Source: Gracilaria gracilis (Eukaryota > Rhodophyta > Florideophyceae > Gracilariales > Gracilariaceae). Taken from it: DNA of 64,000 nucleotides. A program made the translations under genes and the position numbers. Position 1 is the first letter of the stretch. Each line of letters opens with the position of its first letter. The stretch spans positions 248,001-312,000 of the forward strand of contig JARGSG010000241.1 of NCBI GenBank assembly GCA_030374805.1, in the 5' to 3' direction. The notes beneath the pieces were generated by a model. It worked only from the letters and a program-made list of their open reading frames with translations, did no database searches and was not told where the DNA came from. Positions 22,859 through 33,449 of the stretch are shown here, one piece after another.

Positions 22859-23573
22859 GATCTAGACATGCACAAATGACAACCTTCTAGATCTTTGAAC
22901 TATATATTTTCTCCAAGCATGTAACAAATAACAACCTCTTGGAAAAACTTCTCTTCTGTAGGTTTACCAGACATGCAAATCAGGACAACCTTCTGGTTCA
23001 CCCACAATCATTTGAACACCGGACATGCAACACAGAGCAACCTTCCGGATCAAATTCATCATGATCATGCCCTAGACATGCAAAAATGACAACCTTCTAG
23101 GTCCATGAAATAAAGCAGTTCTCCGAGCATGTAACACATAACAACCTCTCGAAGCAACAATCATCTCAATGTTCAACCAGACATGCAACACAATAGCAAC
23201 CTTCCGGTTCAACATAAACGTTCCGTACACCGAATATGCAACACAAAGCAACCTTCCGGGTCAGAAACACAAATTCTCCTACGCTGAACATGCGAAACAC
23301 AGCAAACTTCCAGCTAACAGCTGTCCTCTAGATGCCGGACATGCAAAAACACAGCAACGTTCCGGAAACAATAAGAGCATAACAGTCATCCCGGGCATGC
23401 AAAACGACAACCTTCTGAGCTTCTTTGGCGAACAGAAGTATCAGACATGTACATCGCAACCTTTTGATACTTTCGTTGTACTCAGACATGCATAAGGACA
23501 ACCTCCCGGAATGCGTAGAGAAAACAGTTACATAGAGTCTCAGGCATGAAAACACTCAACCTCCTGAGCTCTA
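22859..23573 (-). repeat. Array of about 14 hairpins with conserved loop (NA1)
   Basis: Units of about 30-35 nt with variable spacing. The loop is close to CATGCAAnACAnnnCAACCT while the flanking stems change but stay complementary: GATCTAGA/TCTAGATC (22859-22866, 22886-22893), TCCAAG/CTTGGA (22912, 22938), ACCAGA/TCTGGT (22966, 22992), CCGGA/TCCGG (23019, 23044), CCTAGA/TCTAGG (23071, 23096), AAGTATCA/TGATACTT (near 23434 and 23464). Some stems have one mismatch. No coding potential. Confidence 0.85.
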
Positions 23574-23599
23574 GTAAACACAAAAGCAAAAACAAACCA

Positions 23600-24700
23600 A
23601 CAAAAAAAATGAACATCGGGCCCAATGGCAGGAAATAAGATTCCCAGTACCCTACGGAGTCGGACCCCTGACCCCCGGAGACCTTCCGAGTAGGAAACGA
23701 CTTCTTCAGTCTACCTCCTCCTGCGTTCCGGGAGAAGGCGCGTTGCTCTCTACGAGATGTCCAGAGGATGGTACATGGCCAAAGATATGCCTTCACCAAG
23801 TAAAACCCTCTCTGATCTCTTGCAAGAACTTGCGCGACCTTGAAACAGCAGCTACTTTGACACCCAAGGTACGCTTCTAGCGAGCAATCAATGAAGATCA
23901 CAAGCGGCCTGATCCCAATGGGAGGTCAGCCTTCGATACGTTGCCTCCCCGTACTAAAAGCCCACTGGACGAGCCAATGAGTCAATTGCACGGATCAAAA
24001 GCTTCTTATGGAAGCCTACACCGCCGTCCAAGCATATAACACACAGTCAGGTTTAATACACAAAAATCAAACACCACAAGCAAAGTGCAGTACGCCACGG
24101 CACCCCGTTAGCATTAGCGCTCGCGGTACAACACCGTTATCCGCCCAAAAGGACCGGTGGAGCCCGCTGGTCAGCACGTCCGCCTTGGTTCAAGCCGCCT
24201 GGCTCCCTTCCCCGATTACTCGGATCAACCGTTCGTCGCACAGGTATTGCAGTGATGACCAAAAAAAATGCCGAGTACACACGTAGTGCACGGTCTTCAA
24301 CAACAACTGCTGAGCACAAAGCTAGTGCCCAGACTTCGATAAAAATGGTCTCAACCTCTCGGATCAGAACCCGCAAACACGACGCGGGGATCCCAACAAC
24401 AAGAACAATAGAGGGAGACCAAACAAATCGGATAGCGATCGACAACAAGGGCAACAACGAGCCCCCAAACACAATCACGATAGAGAGTCAACGTCGAACC
24501 ACTACCAACACAACGCCCTCAGGGAGGAACGCAATCGAAAAAAGAGAATTACAACACCAACGAAACCAACCAATAACACAAGATACGGAATCGAACAAAC
24601 AACGGCAACATCAACAACGGCGATGAATAACAAGGTTGGCGGTGAGGGAGAGCGGCGGTGAGGGAATCATGACGAACAAAATCGGCAGAGGTCAGCGGGG
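23600..24700 (-). other. NA1 leader, homologous to the Copia-B leader
   Basis: Matches 27700-28770 in reverse, up to the conserved CCTGCCATTGGGCCCGA near 23616-23632. Beyond that the match to Copia-B ends and the NA-specific hairpin array begins. Confidence 0.85.
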
Positions 24701-24714
24701 CTGGGCCCATAACC
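24701..24714 (-). promoter_or_regulatory. Primer-binding site of NA1
   Basis: GGTTATGGGCCCAG on the minus strand, abutting the 5' LTR. It is the complement of the anticodon arm of initiator tRNA-Met. Confidence 0.85.
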
Positions 24715-25862
24715 TGATGGAGGTTATAGCTGGAAGGGAAAGTTGAGAAGATGCAAGGGAAGTTCGCCAGCTCTGGCTGGGATTTACTTGGAGGTGCGTA
24801 GCTCACAACTTATATAGCACTTCTTCGTCGCACCACCGAACAACTCCAACTCGCAGTAAAACCTAAGCCACTAAGCAGGGACACTCAATACTACCAATCA
24901 TCTTCTAACATGACATGGTAACGCTGCCACAATTCATGACAGCTTACAAGTAACAAGGCAAAACAGTGCACAGCAGTGCACAGCAGTGCAAAACAATTCC
25001 GTACAATATTGCACAACAATGTACAACAATGTACAACAATGTACAACCATGCGCATCCATGACAGTGCATACACACAATACGACAGCGCACCATAATGAC
25101 CAGACCATGAAAATCTATACACAAACACCCGCACCTGTTGCCTGCAACCTGTAATCAGTACACGACGCCATAATGTGTATGTGTAGGCTCACCGAGTCAC
25201 ACGTCAGCAACAAGTACCTGTAAACCATATGACCTGAACCAAACACAGCCAACAAGTTCCAAGCATCCAGATACATACATGTGCATGCAGCACTACCCGA
25301 ACATGATGTCAACCACTCAACAGTGTCAACACTCGTGCACCATGTACCAAGTATCCACATTGCTACATGTGCACACTGTGCACCTCGATCACTCTAGACA
25401 ACGTCTCCTGGTGTACAGTCTGTCTGTACGAACCCATCTGAACACCTTAATATTCGAAACAGCACCACATCTGACACGTCCATCCAATGGTGGCTCTTCC
25501 ACCATCCAACACAGTGGAGCGTACAGAACGACATCAGTCATAGTTTCACATACCAAGGTACCATTCTAGACTTGTCAAATGTGAACAGCTTGATGTCAGT
25601 GACAGCATGATATCCAACACCCTTTCTCTGTTACTGACTTCAACCGAGTCGCGCAAGCACCAACAGCACAATTAACTTCGTGTAATATGTGCAATGCCAC
25701 CCTTTCAGTAATATCGTGCAGAGGGATGGTGACAGCCAGTTCAACAGCCTAATGAGATGTGTCAAAGTCCATATTCGTACATCAATGACCAGTGTACTTC
25801 TACCACGCTTGCGCACTGTTTGACTTAATATGAGGGCGACAGCATCGGGTCTTCTTTCAACA
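24715..25862 (-). repeat. Long-form 5' LTR of NA1 (1148 bp)
   Basis: TGTTGAAAGAAGACC...CCTCCATCA in element sense, exactly as long as the solo copy at 5042-6189. Short-form part 24715-25619, 243-bp extension 25620-25862. Its 138-codon frame is cut to 81 codons by a TAG (25115-25360). The right flank is the interior of a Copia-B RT. Confidence 0.88.
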
Positions 25863-26854
25863 TTCTATACGTGGATGACCTGCTGATAGCAAGTCCGAGC
25901 ATGGAGACCATGAGTCGCGTAAAGCCAGAGCTGTCAACTCGGTTCCGCATCAAAGACCTCAAGGAAGCTCGTATGGTTCTCGGATTCGAGATCCACCGTG
26001 ATCGAGCTAAGCGACAGCTGTACCTGACTCAGTCTGCGTACACGCAAAAGGTCTTGGAACGTTTCGGCATGCATCAGTCGAAGCCAGTTGACACTCCGAT
26101 GGAATGCGGTGTGGACTTGTCTGTTGTTGAGGAGGTACTCACGGATGTTCCGTATCGTCAGGCGATTGGCAGTCTCATGTATTTGTCTGTGGGAACTCGT
26201 CCAGATATCTCATACGCAGTGTCCAAACTTGCAAAGTGTGTGGAGAAACCTGGAGAGACTCACTGGAAAGCAGTCAAACGTGTGCTTCGCTATCTCAACG
26301 GTACTTGCTTCTTTGGACTCACCTACGGCTCTACCACTGATCTGGAACTGCACGGCTATGTGGACTCTGACTGGGCAGGCGATGTTACCAACCGCAAGTA
26401 TACCAGTGGATATGTGTTCATGATGAGCGGTGGTCCAGTGTCCCGGAGTTCACGTCAGCAGGAACTGGTGGCGCTCTCAAGTGCTGAAGCTGAGTATGTG
26501 AGTCTGTGCTGTGGTACCAAGGAAGCGATCTGGCTAAGGCGACTTTGGAACGGCATTGCTATTGTGATTGGAGTTGAGGTGGACGGGTCTGTCAAAGTCT
26601 TTGTTGAACCGACGCCTGTGTATGTTGACAAACAGGGCTCCATCGGCCTTGCTCGAAATGGTGTCGTGAACAAGCGAACGAAGCACATCGACATTCGGTT
26701 CCACTTCACTAGAGAGGCCCTGCGTGACAAGTCCATCGTGCTGTTCTACTGTCCAACTGATTCCATGATTGCCGATATGCTAAACAAGCCTCTTGCCCGC
26801 GTGAAACTCGAGAAGTTTCGCAAGGAGTGTGGAGTACAGCACCTAGAGCTTTGA
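25863..26854 (+). pseudogene. Copia-B2 pol fragment, RT end and RNase H
   Basis: Begins inside the RT active site (LYVDDLLIASPSMETM) directly at the NA1 LTR edge and runs open through PYRQAIGSLMYLSVGTRPDI and VALSSAEAEYVSL to GVQHLEL, TGA 26852-26854. All upstream domains are missing from the window. The frame has no stop and is near-identical to the same part of B4, so the loss of its 5' part is recent. A purine tract with seven G's (26855-26874) leads to the LTR. Confidence 0.9.
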
Positions 26855-26874
26855 AGTCAGTGACAGTGGGGGGG

Positions 26875-27685
26875 TGTTGGATGTTGACCTAGTGCTGTCA
26901 CTGAAAGCAAAAGTGCAGGGGAGCATGGGCTGTTTTGGAGGGTGCTGCTGGAAAAGCGCATATGCGCGTTTGTGCAAACTCAACGTGAAACTGGCTTCTG
27001 ATTGGCTACTGCAAATGTGCACATGCAACGTAGTGTGTACAAGTGTTATGGCATTACTGAGTTGTTCTGGGCTACACGTGTGTAGCTAGCACAGATGGTA
27101 TGCTGGACAGTATGCACAGTTATGTACGTGGACATGTTGAACACATTGATGCAACTTGGTGCACTATGGTGATGAGTCAGGTACAGTCATGAGGATTACA
27201 CGAACACTGTGGTAACATGTGTGAGAACTTATGGCTTTGAGTGAATTTGTGGTTACGTGGTACTTGGTGAGCTGGAGCATACACATATTGGTGTGGTGTA
27301 CGGAATACAGTGTATTGGCACAATGTGAATTTGTGCATGGTCATCGTTATCTGTAGGCACGTAACATGTTGAGTAGGCACGTAACTTGTTGTGCACTGTT
27401 TTGCACTGCTGTGCACTGTTGTTCCTTGTTGGTTGTAAGCTGTCATGAATTGTGGCAGTGTTACCATGTTATGTCAGATGATGATTGGTAGTACTGAGTG
27501 TCCCTGCTTAGTGGCTTAGGTTTTACTCCGAGTGGAAGTGAGCGGTAGTGCGACGACGTAGTGCTATATATAAGTTGTGACAGAAGCACCTCCAAGTTAA
27601 TCCGAGCCAGAGCTGGCGAACTTCCTTTGCATATCCCCGCCATCCCTTTTTCATCAACCTTCCCTCCCAGCTATAACCTCCATCA
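26875..27685 (+). repeat. LTR-B (B1-type, 811 bp) between Copia-B2 and Copia-B3
   Basis: TGTTGGATGTTGACC...CCTCCATCA. It is the 3' LTR of the B2 fragment on its left, and is followed at once by PBS and leader, so it is also the 5' LTR of B3. An LTR shared by two head-to-tail interiors is expected after unequal recombination between elements. U3 has GCGCATATGCGC (26956-26967) and ATTGG (27001). Confidence 0.92.
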
Positions 27686-27699
27686 GGTTATGGGCCCAG
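27686..27699 (+). promoter_or_regulatory. Primer-binding site of Copia-B3
   Basis: GGTTATGGGCCCAG immediately after the LTR; complementary to the anticodon arm (not the 3' CCA end) of initiator tRNA-Met. Confidence 0.9.
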
Positions 27700-28901
27700 C
27701 CCCGCTGACTTCTGCCATTATCGTTCGTCTCTCGCCGCTCTCCCACACCGCCGTTCACCCGTTTCGCAGTTTCTCTATCACCGTCTTCTCGTTGCGTCGG
27801 GTGTGTTGACCGTGTTGTTGGTTGGTGTCGGTATTCTTTTTACGGTTTGCGTTCCTCCGTGAGGGCATTGTGTTGGTAGTGGTTCGACGTCGACTCTCTA
27901 TCGTGATTTTGTTTTGGTGCTCGTTGTTGCCCTCGTTGTCGATCGCTATCCGATTTGTTTGGTCTCCCTCTCTTGTTATTGTTGTTCGGATCCCCGCTTC
28001 GTGTTTGCGGGTTCTGATCCGAGAGATTAAGACCATTTTTATCGAAGTCTGGGCACTAGCTTTGTGCTCAGCAGTTGTTGTTGAAGTCCGTGCACTACGT
28101 GTGTACTCGCCATTTTTTGTCATCACTGCAATACCTGTGCGAAAAACGGTTGATCCGAGTAATCGGGGACGGGAGCCAGGCGGCTTGAACCAAGGCGGAC
28201 GTGCTGACTAGCGGGCTCCACCGGTCTTTTTGGGCGGATAACAGTGTTTTACCGCGAGCGCTAAAGCTAACGGGGTGCCGTGGCGTACTGCACTTTGCTT
28301 GTGGTGTTTGACTTTTGTTTGTTTAACCTGACTGTGTGTTAGGTGCTTGGAGGGCGGTTAAGGCATCCATAAGAAGCTTTTGATCCGTGCAATTGACTCA
28401 TTGTCTTGTTCATTGGGCTTTCAGTACGGGAAGGCAACGTATCGAAGGCTGACCTCCCATTGGGATCAGGCCGCTTGTGATCTTCATTGATTGCTCGCTA
28501 GAAGCGTACCTTGGGTGTCAAAGTAGCTGCTTTTTCAAGGTCGCGCAAGTTCTTGCAAGAGATCAGAGAGGGGTTTACTTGGTGAGGGCATATCTTTGGC
28601 CATGAACCATTCTCTGGAAATCTCGTAGAGAGCATCGCGCCTTCTCCTTGAACGCGGGAGAGGGTTGACTGCAGAAGTCGTTTCCTACCCGGACGGTCTC
28701 CGGGGATCAGAGGTCCGACTCCCTAGGGTACCGGGAATAGTATTTCCTGCCAGTGGGCACGACTATTGAAGTTTTATTTGTTTTTATTGTTGTTGCTGTT
28801 ATTGTTGTTGTTGTTGTTTGTTTGCTGTTTTGGTTTGCTGTTGTTTTGTTGTGTCTGCCATTTTCTTTCATCTGGGATCGCTTTTAATCTCACTTTGCGG
28901 C
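27700..28901 (+). other. Copia-B3 untranslated leader
   Basis: 1.2 kb without a gene, ending in TTG-rich sequence before the gag ATG. It shares two blocks with the Copia-A3 leader: GGCATATCTTTGGC (about 28588) and AGAGGTCCGACTCCCTAGGG to CCTGCCAGTGGGC (about 28709-28758). Conserved leader blocks in retroelements are candidates for RNA packaging or dimerisation signals. Confidence 0.8.
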
Positions 28902-30353
28902 ATGGACTCGTTCACTGGGATCAAGATTGAGAAGTTGGGTGAGGATAACTTCCATATCTGGAAGGAGAAAGTTCAGCTTGTGCTTGCGCTGAAGGATCTC
29001 AAGAATCACCTCACCAGCTCTCCACCCACCGATCCAGAAGAATTGTCCAAGTGGGAACCTCGCGACTCAAAGGCCAGAGCTATCATTGGACTTACGCTCA
29101 GTGACGAACATTTGGATCATGTGCGCGATGTGGAGGCTGCTGCCGATGTGTGGAAGGCCATATGCAATGTTTTCCAGAGGAAGACTCTTCTCAACCGAAT
29201 CAATGCCAGACGTGCTTTTTACACCGCCAAGATGCGTGACGACCAGAAGATGTTGCAATTCATCAATCATGTTCGTCACTTGGCTTCTGATCTCAAGAGC
29301 ATGGACGTCAAAGTTGAAGAAGAAGACATTGCAATGGCTATCTTATGTGGACTTCCGGAACGTTTCGAGCACCTCATTGTCGCTATCGACACCACGATCG
29401 GAGATCGAGAGCTCAGTTTGGAGTTTGTGACGAGTCGTTTGCTGCAAGAAGAGCAGCGAATGAATGATCGTGCAAAGGAGGAATCCGGAAGTGACGCAGC
29501 TTTAGTCGGGCGTCAGAGGTCATTGAAGTCAATTATATGTTACTATTGTGGCAAGAAGGGTCATATCCAGAAGAACTGTTACAAGAGACAATGTGATGGG
29601 GCTAACAAGAATCAGGTCGATGCTGCTCACCCCAGTGTGAATACCGGGCTCAGCTGTGAGCTTGGTGCGAGTGGCGACGATTCTGACTTTGTATGTCTCA
29701 TTGCGACAGGTACCGATAAGGCTACTAACAGTGACTGGATTATTGACTCTGGTGCGACTGCACACATGACGTATGATGACTCAATGTTCCAAACGTATGA
29801 GAGCAAGGTGTCCTCTGGCGTGAGTATCGGCAATGATTTCAAACTAGAGTCTGTGGGTCGCGGTAGTGTGGAGCTTGATCTGACTGTGGAAGGCGCCAAA
29901 CGTAAGTGCAAAATGAAACAGGTGGTGCACGTGCCATCCTTACGGTACCATCTGCTTTCAGTGTCAGCGATCTGTGATCTGGGCTGCAAGGTAGTGTTTG
30001 AAAGAGAGATGGTATGTGTTTACAATGGGTCGAAAGTGGTTGCCTCCGGGTGCCGTTTTAAAGGCCTGTACTACCTTCGCACTGCAGCAGAACAGCGTAC
30101 AGATGTGGAGATCGCCCTTGTGTCAGATCTGTCTCTTTGGCATGCTCGAATGGCTCATGTGAATGTGGAAGGCATTAAGCAGATGGCTCGCAATGAGGTT
30201 GTATCAGGGCTGAATGTAGATTTGGCACAGAAGCTGGATGTGTGTGGCTCGTGTGTAGTAGGAAAGGCAACCCGTGCCCCTACTCCCAAGCAAGGGGGGA
30301 ACGAGCAGAACACGTACTGGACCTTGTCCACTCGGACGTTTCAGGTCCAGTAA
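28902..30353 (+). CDS. Copia-B3 gag, protease, integrase N-terminus
   Basis: ATG 28902 (MDSFTGIKIEKLGEDNFHIW). The gag is UBN2-like, followed by the CCHC knuckle CYYCGKKGHIQKNC near 29540, the Asp protease motif WIIDSGATAHMT near 29740, and the HHCC part SLWHARMAHVNVEGI with CGSCVVGKATRAPT. Gag forms the particle; protease cuts the polyprotein. The frame leaves the pol frame at GGGGGGAACGAGC near 30295, and continues only to a stop at 30351-30353. A -1 step there would reach the integrase core frame. B1 keeps both in one frame; B4 has the same -1 state as B3. Confidence 0.9.
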   Translation: MDSFTGIKIEKLGEDNFHIWKEKVQLVLALKDLKNHLTSSPPTDPEELSKWEPRDSKARAIIGLTLSDEHLDHVRDVEAAADVWKAICNVFQRKTLLNRINARRAFYTAKMRDDQKMLQFINHVRHLASDLKSMDVKVEEEDIAMAILCGLPERFEHLIVAIDTTIGDRELSLEFVTSRLLQEEQRMNDRAKEESGSDAALVGRQRSLKSIICYYCGKKGHIQKNCYKRQCDGANKNQVDAAHPSVNTGLSCELGASGDDSDFVCLIATGTDKATNSDWIIDSGATAHMTYDDSMFQTYESKVSSGVSIGNDFKLESVGRGSVELDLTVEGAKRKCKMKQVVHVPSLRYHLLSVSAICDLGCKVVFEREMVCVYNGSKVVASGCRFKGLYYLRTAAEQRTDVEIALVSDLSLWHARMAHVNVEGIKQMARNEVVSGLNVDLAQKLDVCGSCVVGKATRAPTPKQGGNEQNTYWTLSTRTFQVQ

Positions 30354-32507
30354 GTGTGAAATCCTTGGGAGGCTCGCACTACTTTGTCACATTCATCGAC
30401 GACCACAGCAGGTATTGCTTCTTGTACATGCTCAAAACCAACGATGAGGTGTGCCAAATGTTTATGAGGCGGCTCAAATTTGTGGAAAACCAGACTGGAC
30501 GAAAGTTGAAAACCATCACCGCACGTGAGAGTGTGCTACGTGCATTGCGCACTGACAACGGTGGTGAGTATCTGTCCAATCGTTTCCGCAAAGAACTCGA
30601 GCGCCAAGGTATTGAACATCAGCGAACAGTGCCGTACAATCCACAGCAGAATGGGCTTGCCGAAAGGTTCAACCGAACACTCATGGACTTGGTCAAATCG
30701 ATGTTGCACCACAAACAACTGCCAAAGAAATTTTGGGCTGAAGCCTTGAACGTAGCAGTGTATGTACGCAACAGAGTGACCGGCAAAGCCCTTCCTAGTA
30801 ACTCGACTCCATTCGAGCTGTGGCATGGTCAGAAGACTGATGTGAGCAATCTGCGTGTGTTTGGGAGCCGATGCTGGTACAAAGTTGTGGATCACAAGCT
30901 GAAGAAGCTGGAGGACAGAGCAAAGGAAGCCATCTTCATTGGGTACACTTCTGGGTCCCACGGGTACAAGTTGTGGGTTGGTAAGAAGAGAAAGGTGATT
31001 GTGTCAAGAGATGTGAGGTTTGACGAGTCTTCGGGCTTAGAAGACCATGAGAACTTTGAGGAAGAGGACTATGCTGACATGGAGTTGAGTGACATTTCTA
31101 GTCCGGATAACACCTCCAACTCTGACACATCCAGTCACCCCAGTGAAAATGATCCTTCCGCACCTGCGCCTGATGTCCATGATGCGTCTGAGAGTACCAG
31201 TGATGGTTCCACATCACTTCCACATGTTGAGCCTGAAGGGCAAGAGACACAGCCTGTTCGTAGATCCACACGTGAGAGTAAGAAGCCTACGCGTTGGTGG
31301 GGTGGAGCTGCTCTTCTGACAGCCAGTGATGACACTCCTTCTTCTTATAGTGAAGCTGTGTCACGTCCTGATTCCGAAGCATGGAAGAAGGCAATGAAGA
31401 GCGAGTACCAGTCATTGATAGCGCATGACACATGGGATCTAGTGCCTAGGCCAGCAGGCAGCAACGTGATTTCGTCCAAGTGGGTGTACGTTCAGAAGTA
31501 TGAAGCTGCACCATCTGGTGAACCAACTGTGAGGTACAAGGCTCGTATGGTTGCTAGAGGATTCCTGCAGATCGAAGGTGTGGACCTTATGCCCCAGTGG
31601 TGAAGTTCACTTCGATCAGGATGATTCTGTCGATTGCAGCTGTGCGAGACTTTTATTTGCACCAGATGGATGTGAAGACTGCGTTTCTGAACGGCGACCT
31701 GGAGGAGACAGTGTATATGGAGCAGCCAAAAGGTTTCATACAGCAAGGGAACGAAGACTTGGTGTGTCGTTTGAAGAAAGCCATCTATGGGCTTAGACAG
31801 GCACCAAGGCAGTGGCATGCAAAGATATACACGTTCCTTGTTGATGAGATGAAGTTGAAGCCCAATGACGCAGATGAGTGTGTGTACACCGGGATAATAC
31901 TGGGATTTGGGGTTATCATTGCTCTATACGTGGATGACCTGCTGATAGCAAGTCCGAGCATGGAGACCATGAATCGCGTAAAGCCAGAGCTGTCAACTCG
32001 GTTCCGCATCAAAGACCTCCAAGAAGCTCGTATGGTTCTCGGATTCGGGATCCACCGTGATCGAGCTAAGCGACAGCTGTACCTGACTCAGTCTGCGTAC
32101 ACGCAAAAGGTCTTGGAACGTTTCGGCATGCATCAGTCGAAGCCAGTTGACACTCCGATGGAATGCGGTGTGGACTTGTCTGTTGTTGAGGAGGTACTCA
32201 CGGATGTTCCGTATCGTCAGGCGATTGGCAGTCTCATGTATTTGTCTGTGGGAACTCGTCCAGATATCTCATACGCAGTGTCCAAACTTGCAATGTATGT
32301 GGAGAAACCTGGAGAGACTCACTGGAAGGCAGTCAAACGTGTGCTTCGCTATCTCAACGGTACTTGCTTCTTTGGACTCACCTACGGCTCTACCACTGAT
32401 CTGGAACTGCACGGCTATGTGGACTCTGACTGGGCAGGCGATGTTGCCAACCGCAAGTCTACCAGTGGATATGTGCTCATAATGAGCGGTGGTCCAGTGT
32501 CCCGGAG
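30302..32507 (+). pseudogene. Copia-B3 pol, truncated in RNase H
   Basis: Integrase core in the second frame (ERAEHVLDLVHSDVSGPV; IDDHSRYCFLY; LRTDNGGEYLSN; NGLAERFNRT), Ser/Asp-rich linker, then RT. A 10-bp deletion near 31592 (B4 has ttctcagaga there) shifts the frame; RT continues in a third frame from about 31597 with LYVDDLLIAS and ends at SGGPVSR. At 32507 the sequence changes abruptly to the interior of LTR-A, so the RNase H end, the PPT and the 3' LTR are lost. Confidence 0.9.
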
Positions 32508-32757
32508 CGATTTGATTTAGTTGTTTGAATTCGTATTGTGTTTTGCGCGCGCTTTGGCTGTCAAAGTGTACACTTTGACAATGTGTGCAGTTATGTCGCT
32601 GGCTGCGACGGCGACGGCGCGCGCGAGAGTATTTGTAGGTTGCGATCGCTGCCCGATCACTAAACTCCGGAAGAAGGTGGCCTACCCTCTTTGTTTGTCT
32701 TACTCATCTTCTTCACTACTTTCCCCTTTCCTTCTCTAACCTGCGTTCGTTGCGTAA
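32508..32757 (+). repeat. 5' LTR of Copia-A3, last 250 bp only
   Basis: Matches the final 250 bp of LTR-A and ends TTGCGTAA directly before the PBS. The U3 part is missing; it was replaced by Copia-B3 pol at the join. Confidence 0.9.
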
Positions 32758-32771
32758 GGTTATGGGCCCAG
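32758..32771 (+). promoter_or_regulatory. Primer-binding site of Copia-A3
   Basis: GGTTATGGGCCCAG, identical to the site used by family B and the NA group. Confidence 0.9.
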
Positions 32772-33449
32772 AGCGTCGACTATTCGCAGACGTCACGCTC
32801 TTCTAAATTATCATTCGGATTCTAAGAAGTTTTCCTATCTGCGACAGGTACGCGTATTGGGCGACCGAGCGAGCGAGCGCGAAGGACCGCGCTGATTTCC
32901 CGCAAGTGACTAGCAGGGGCTAACTGGTGAACGCATATCTTTGGCTACTAACCTCCCTGGGACGTCTCGTACGGATTGTAAAGCCCCTCGCTCTGAAGTG
33001 CGCAGAGCAGGGTAGGTCAAGAAGATATCGCATCTCACCTGGAGAGAGTAACCAGGGATCAGAGGTTCGGACCTCTAGGGTAACCGGAGCTAGATAACTC
33101 CTGCCAGTGGACCCGCTGCTTCTTTCTTATTCTTCTTTCTTGTTTCCGGGTTTGAGTTCTGTCTCACCCGTGAGTATACTCCAGGCGTCGAGTACCCGAA
33201 CTCCGCCTGTGATCGCGTACAGGACGCGTCCCGACGAGCGTTGTAGACTTCGTTACACGGTCTCCGCTGGCGCCCTCGCTGTTGAGTGTCGAGAGTACTC
33301 CACTCCAGCCTCTACCCTCTTTGTGTAACATAAGCATTGAGTCCCTCACACTGCTTATATTGTTGTTTGTCAAAAGTTACTTTTGTTTCTCTCTCCTGTT
33401 TTCTACTTGGTTTCCTGGATCTGGTTGTATTCGGAACGAGTCTTTCACA
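32772..33449 (+). other. Copia-A3 untranslated leader
   Basis: Non-coding. Holds ACGCATATCTTTGGCTACTA near 32929 and AGAGGTTCGGACCTCT (about 33061-33076, a 6-bp stem with a TCGG loop), followed by CTCCTGCCAGTGGACCC. The blocks correspond in order and spacing to those of the Copia-B leader. Confidence 0.75.

Larger units (their letters stand above)
22483..25862 (-). mobile_element. NA1: non-autonomous LTR retrotransposon with hairpin array
   Basis: Read on the minus strand: long-form 5' LTR (25862-24715), PBS (24714-24701), family-B-like leader, a hairpin array, two purine-tract modules and a remnant of the 3' LTR (22631-22483; first 149 bp of the long form) cut at the join with LTR-A2. No gag or pol domain occurs in the interior. 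Signals shared with Copia-B suggest it moves with Copia-B proteins. Confidence 0.82.

Noticed and set aside
22859..23573. CRISPR-like array
   Set aside because: Units are not identical repeats with unique spacers; they are hairpins with conserved loops, inside an LTR retrotransposon of a eukaryote, and no cas gene is present.
27686..27699. Part of a tRNA gene
   Set aside because: Only the 14-nt complement of the anticodon arm is present and always next to an LTR end; it is a primer-binding site.
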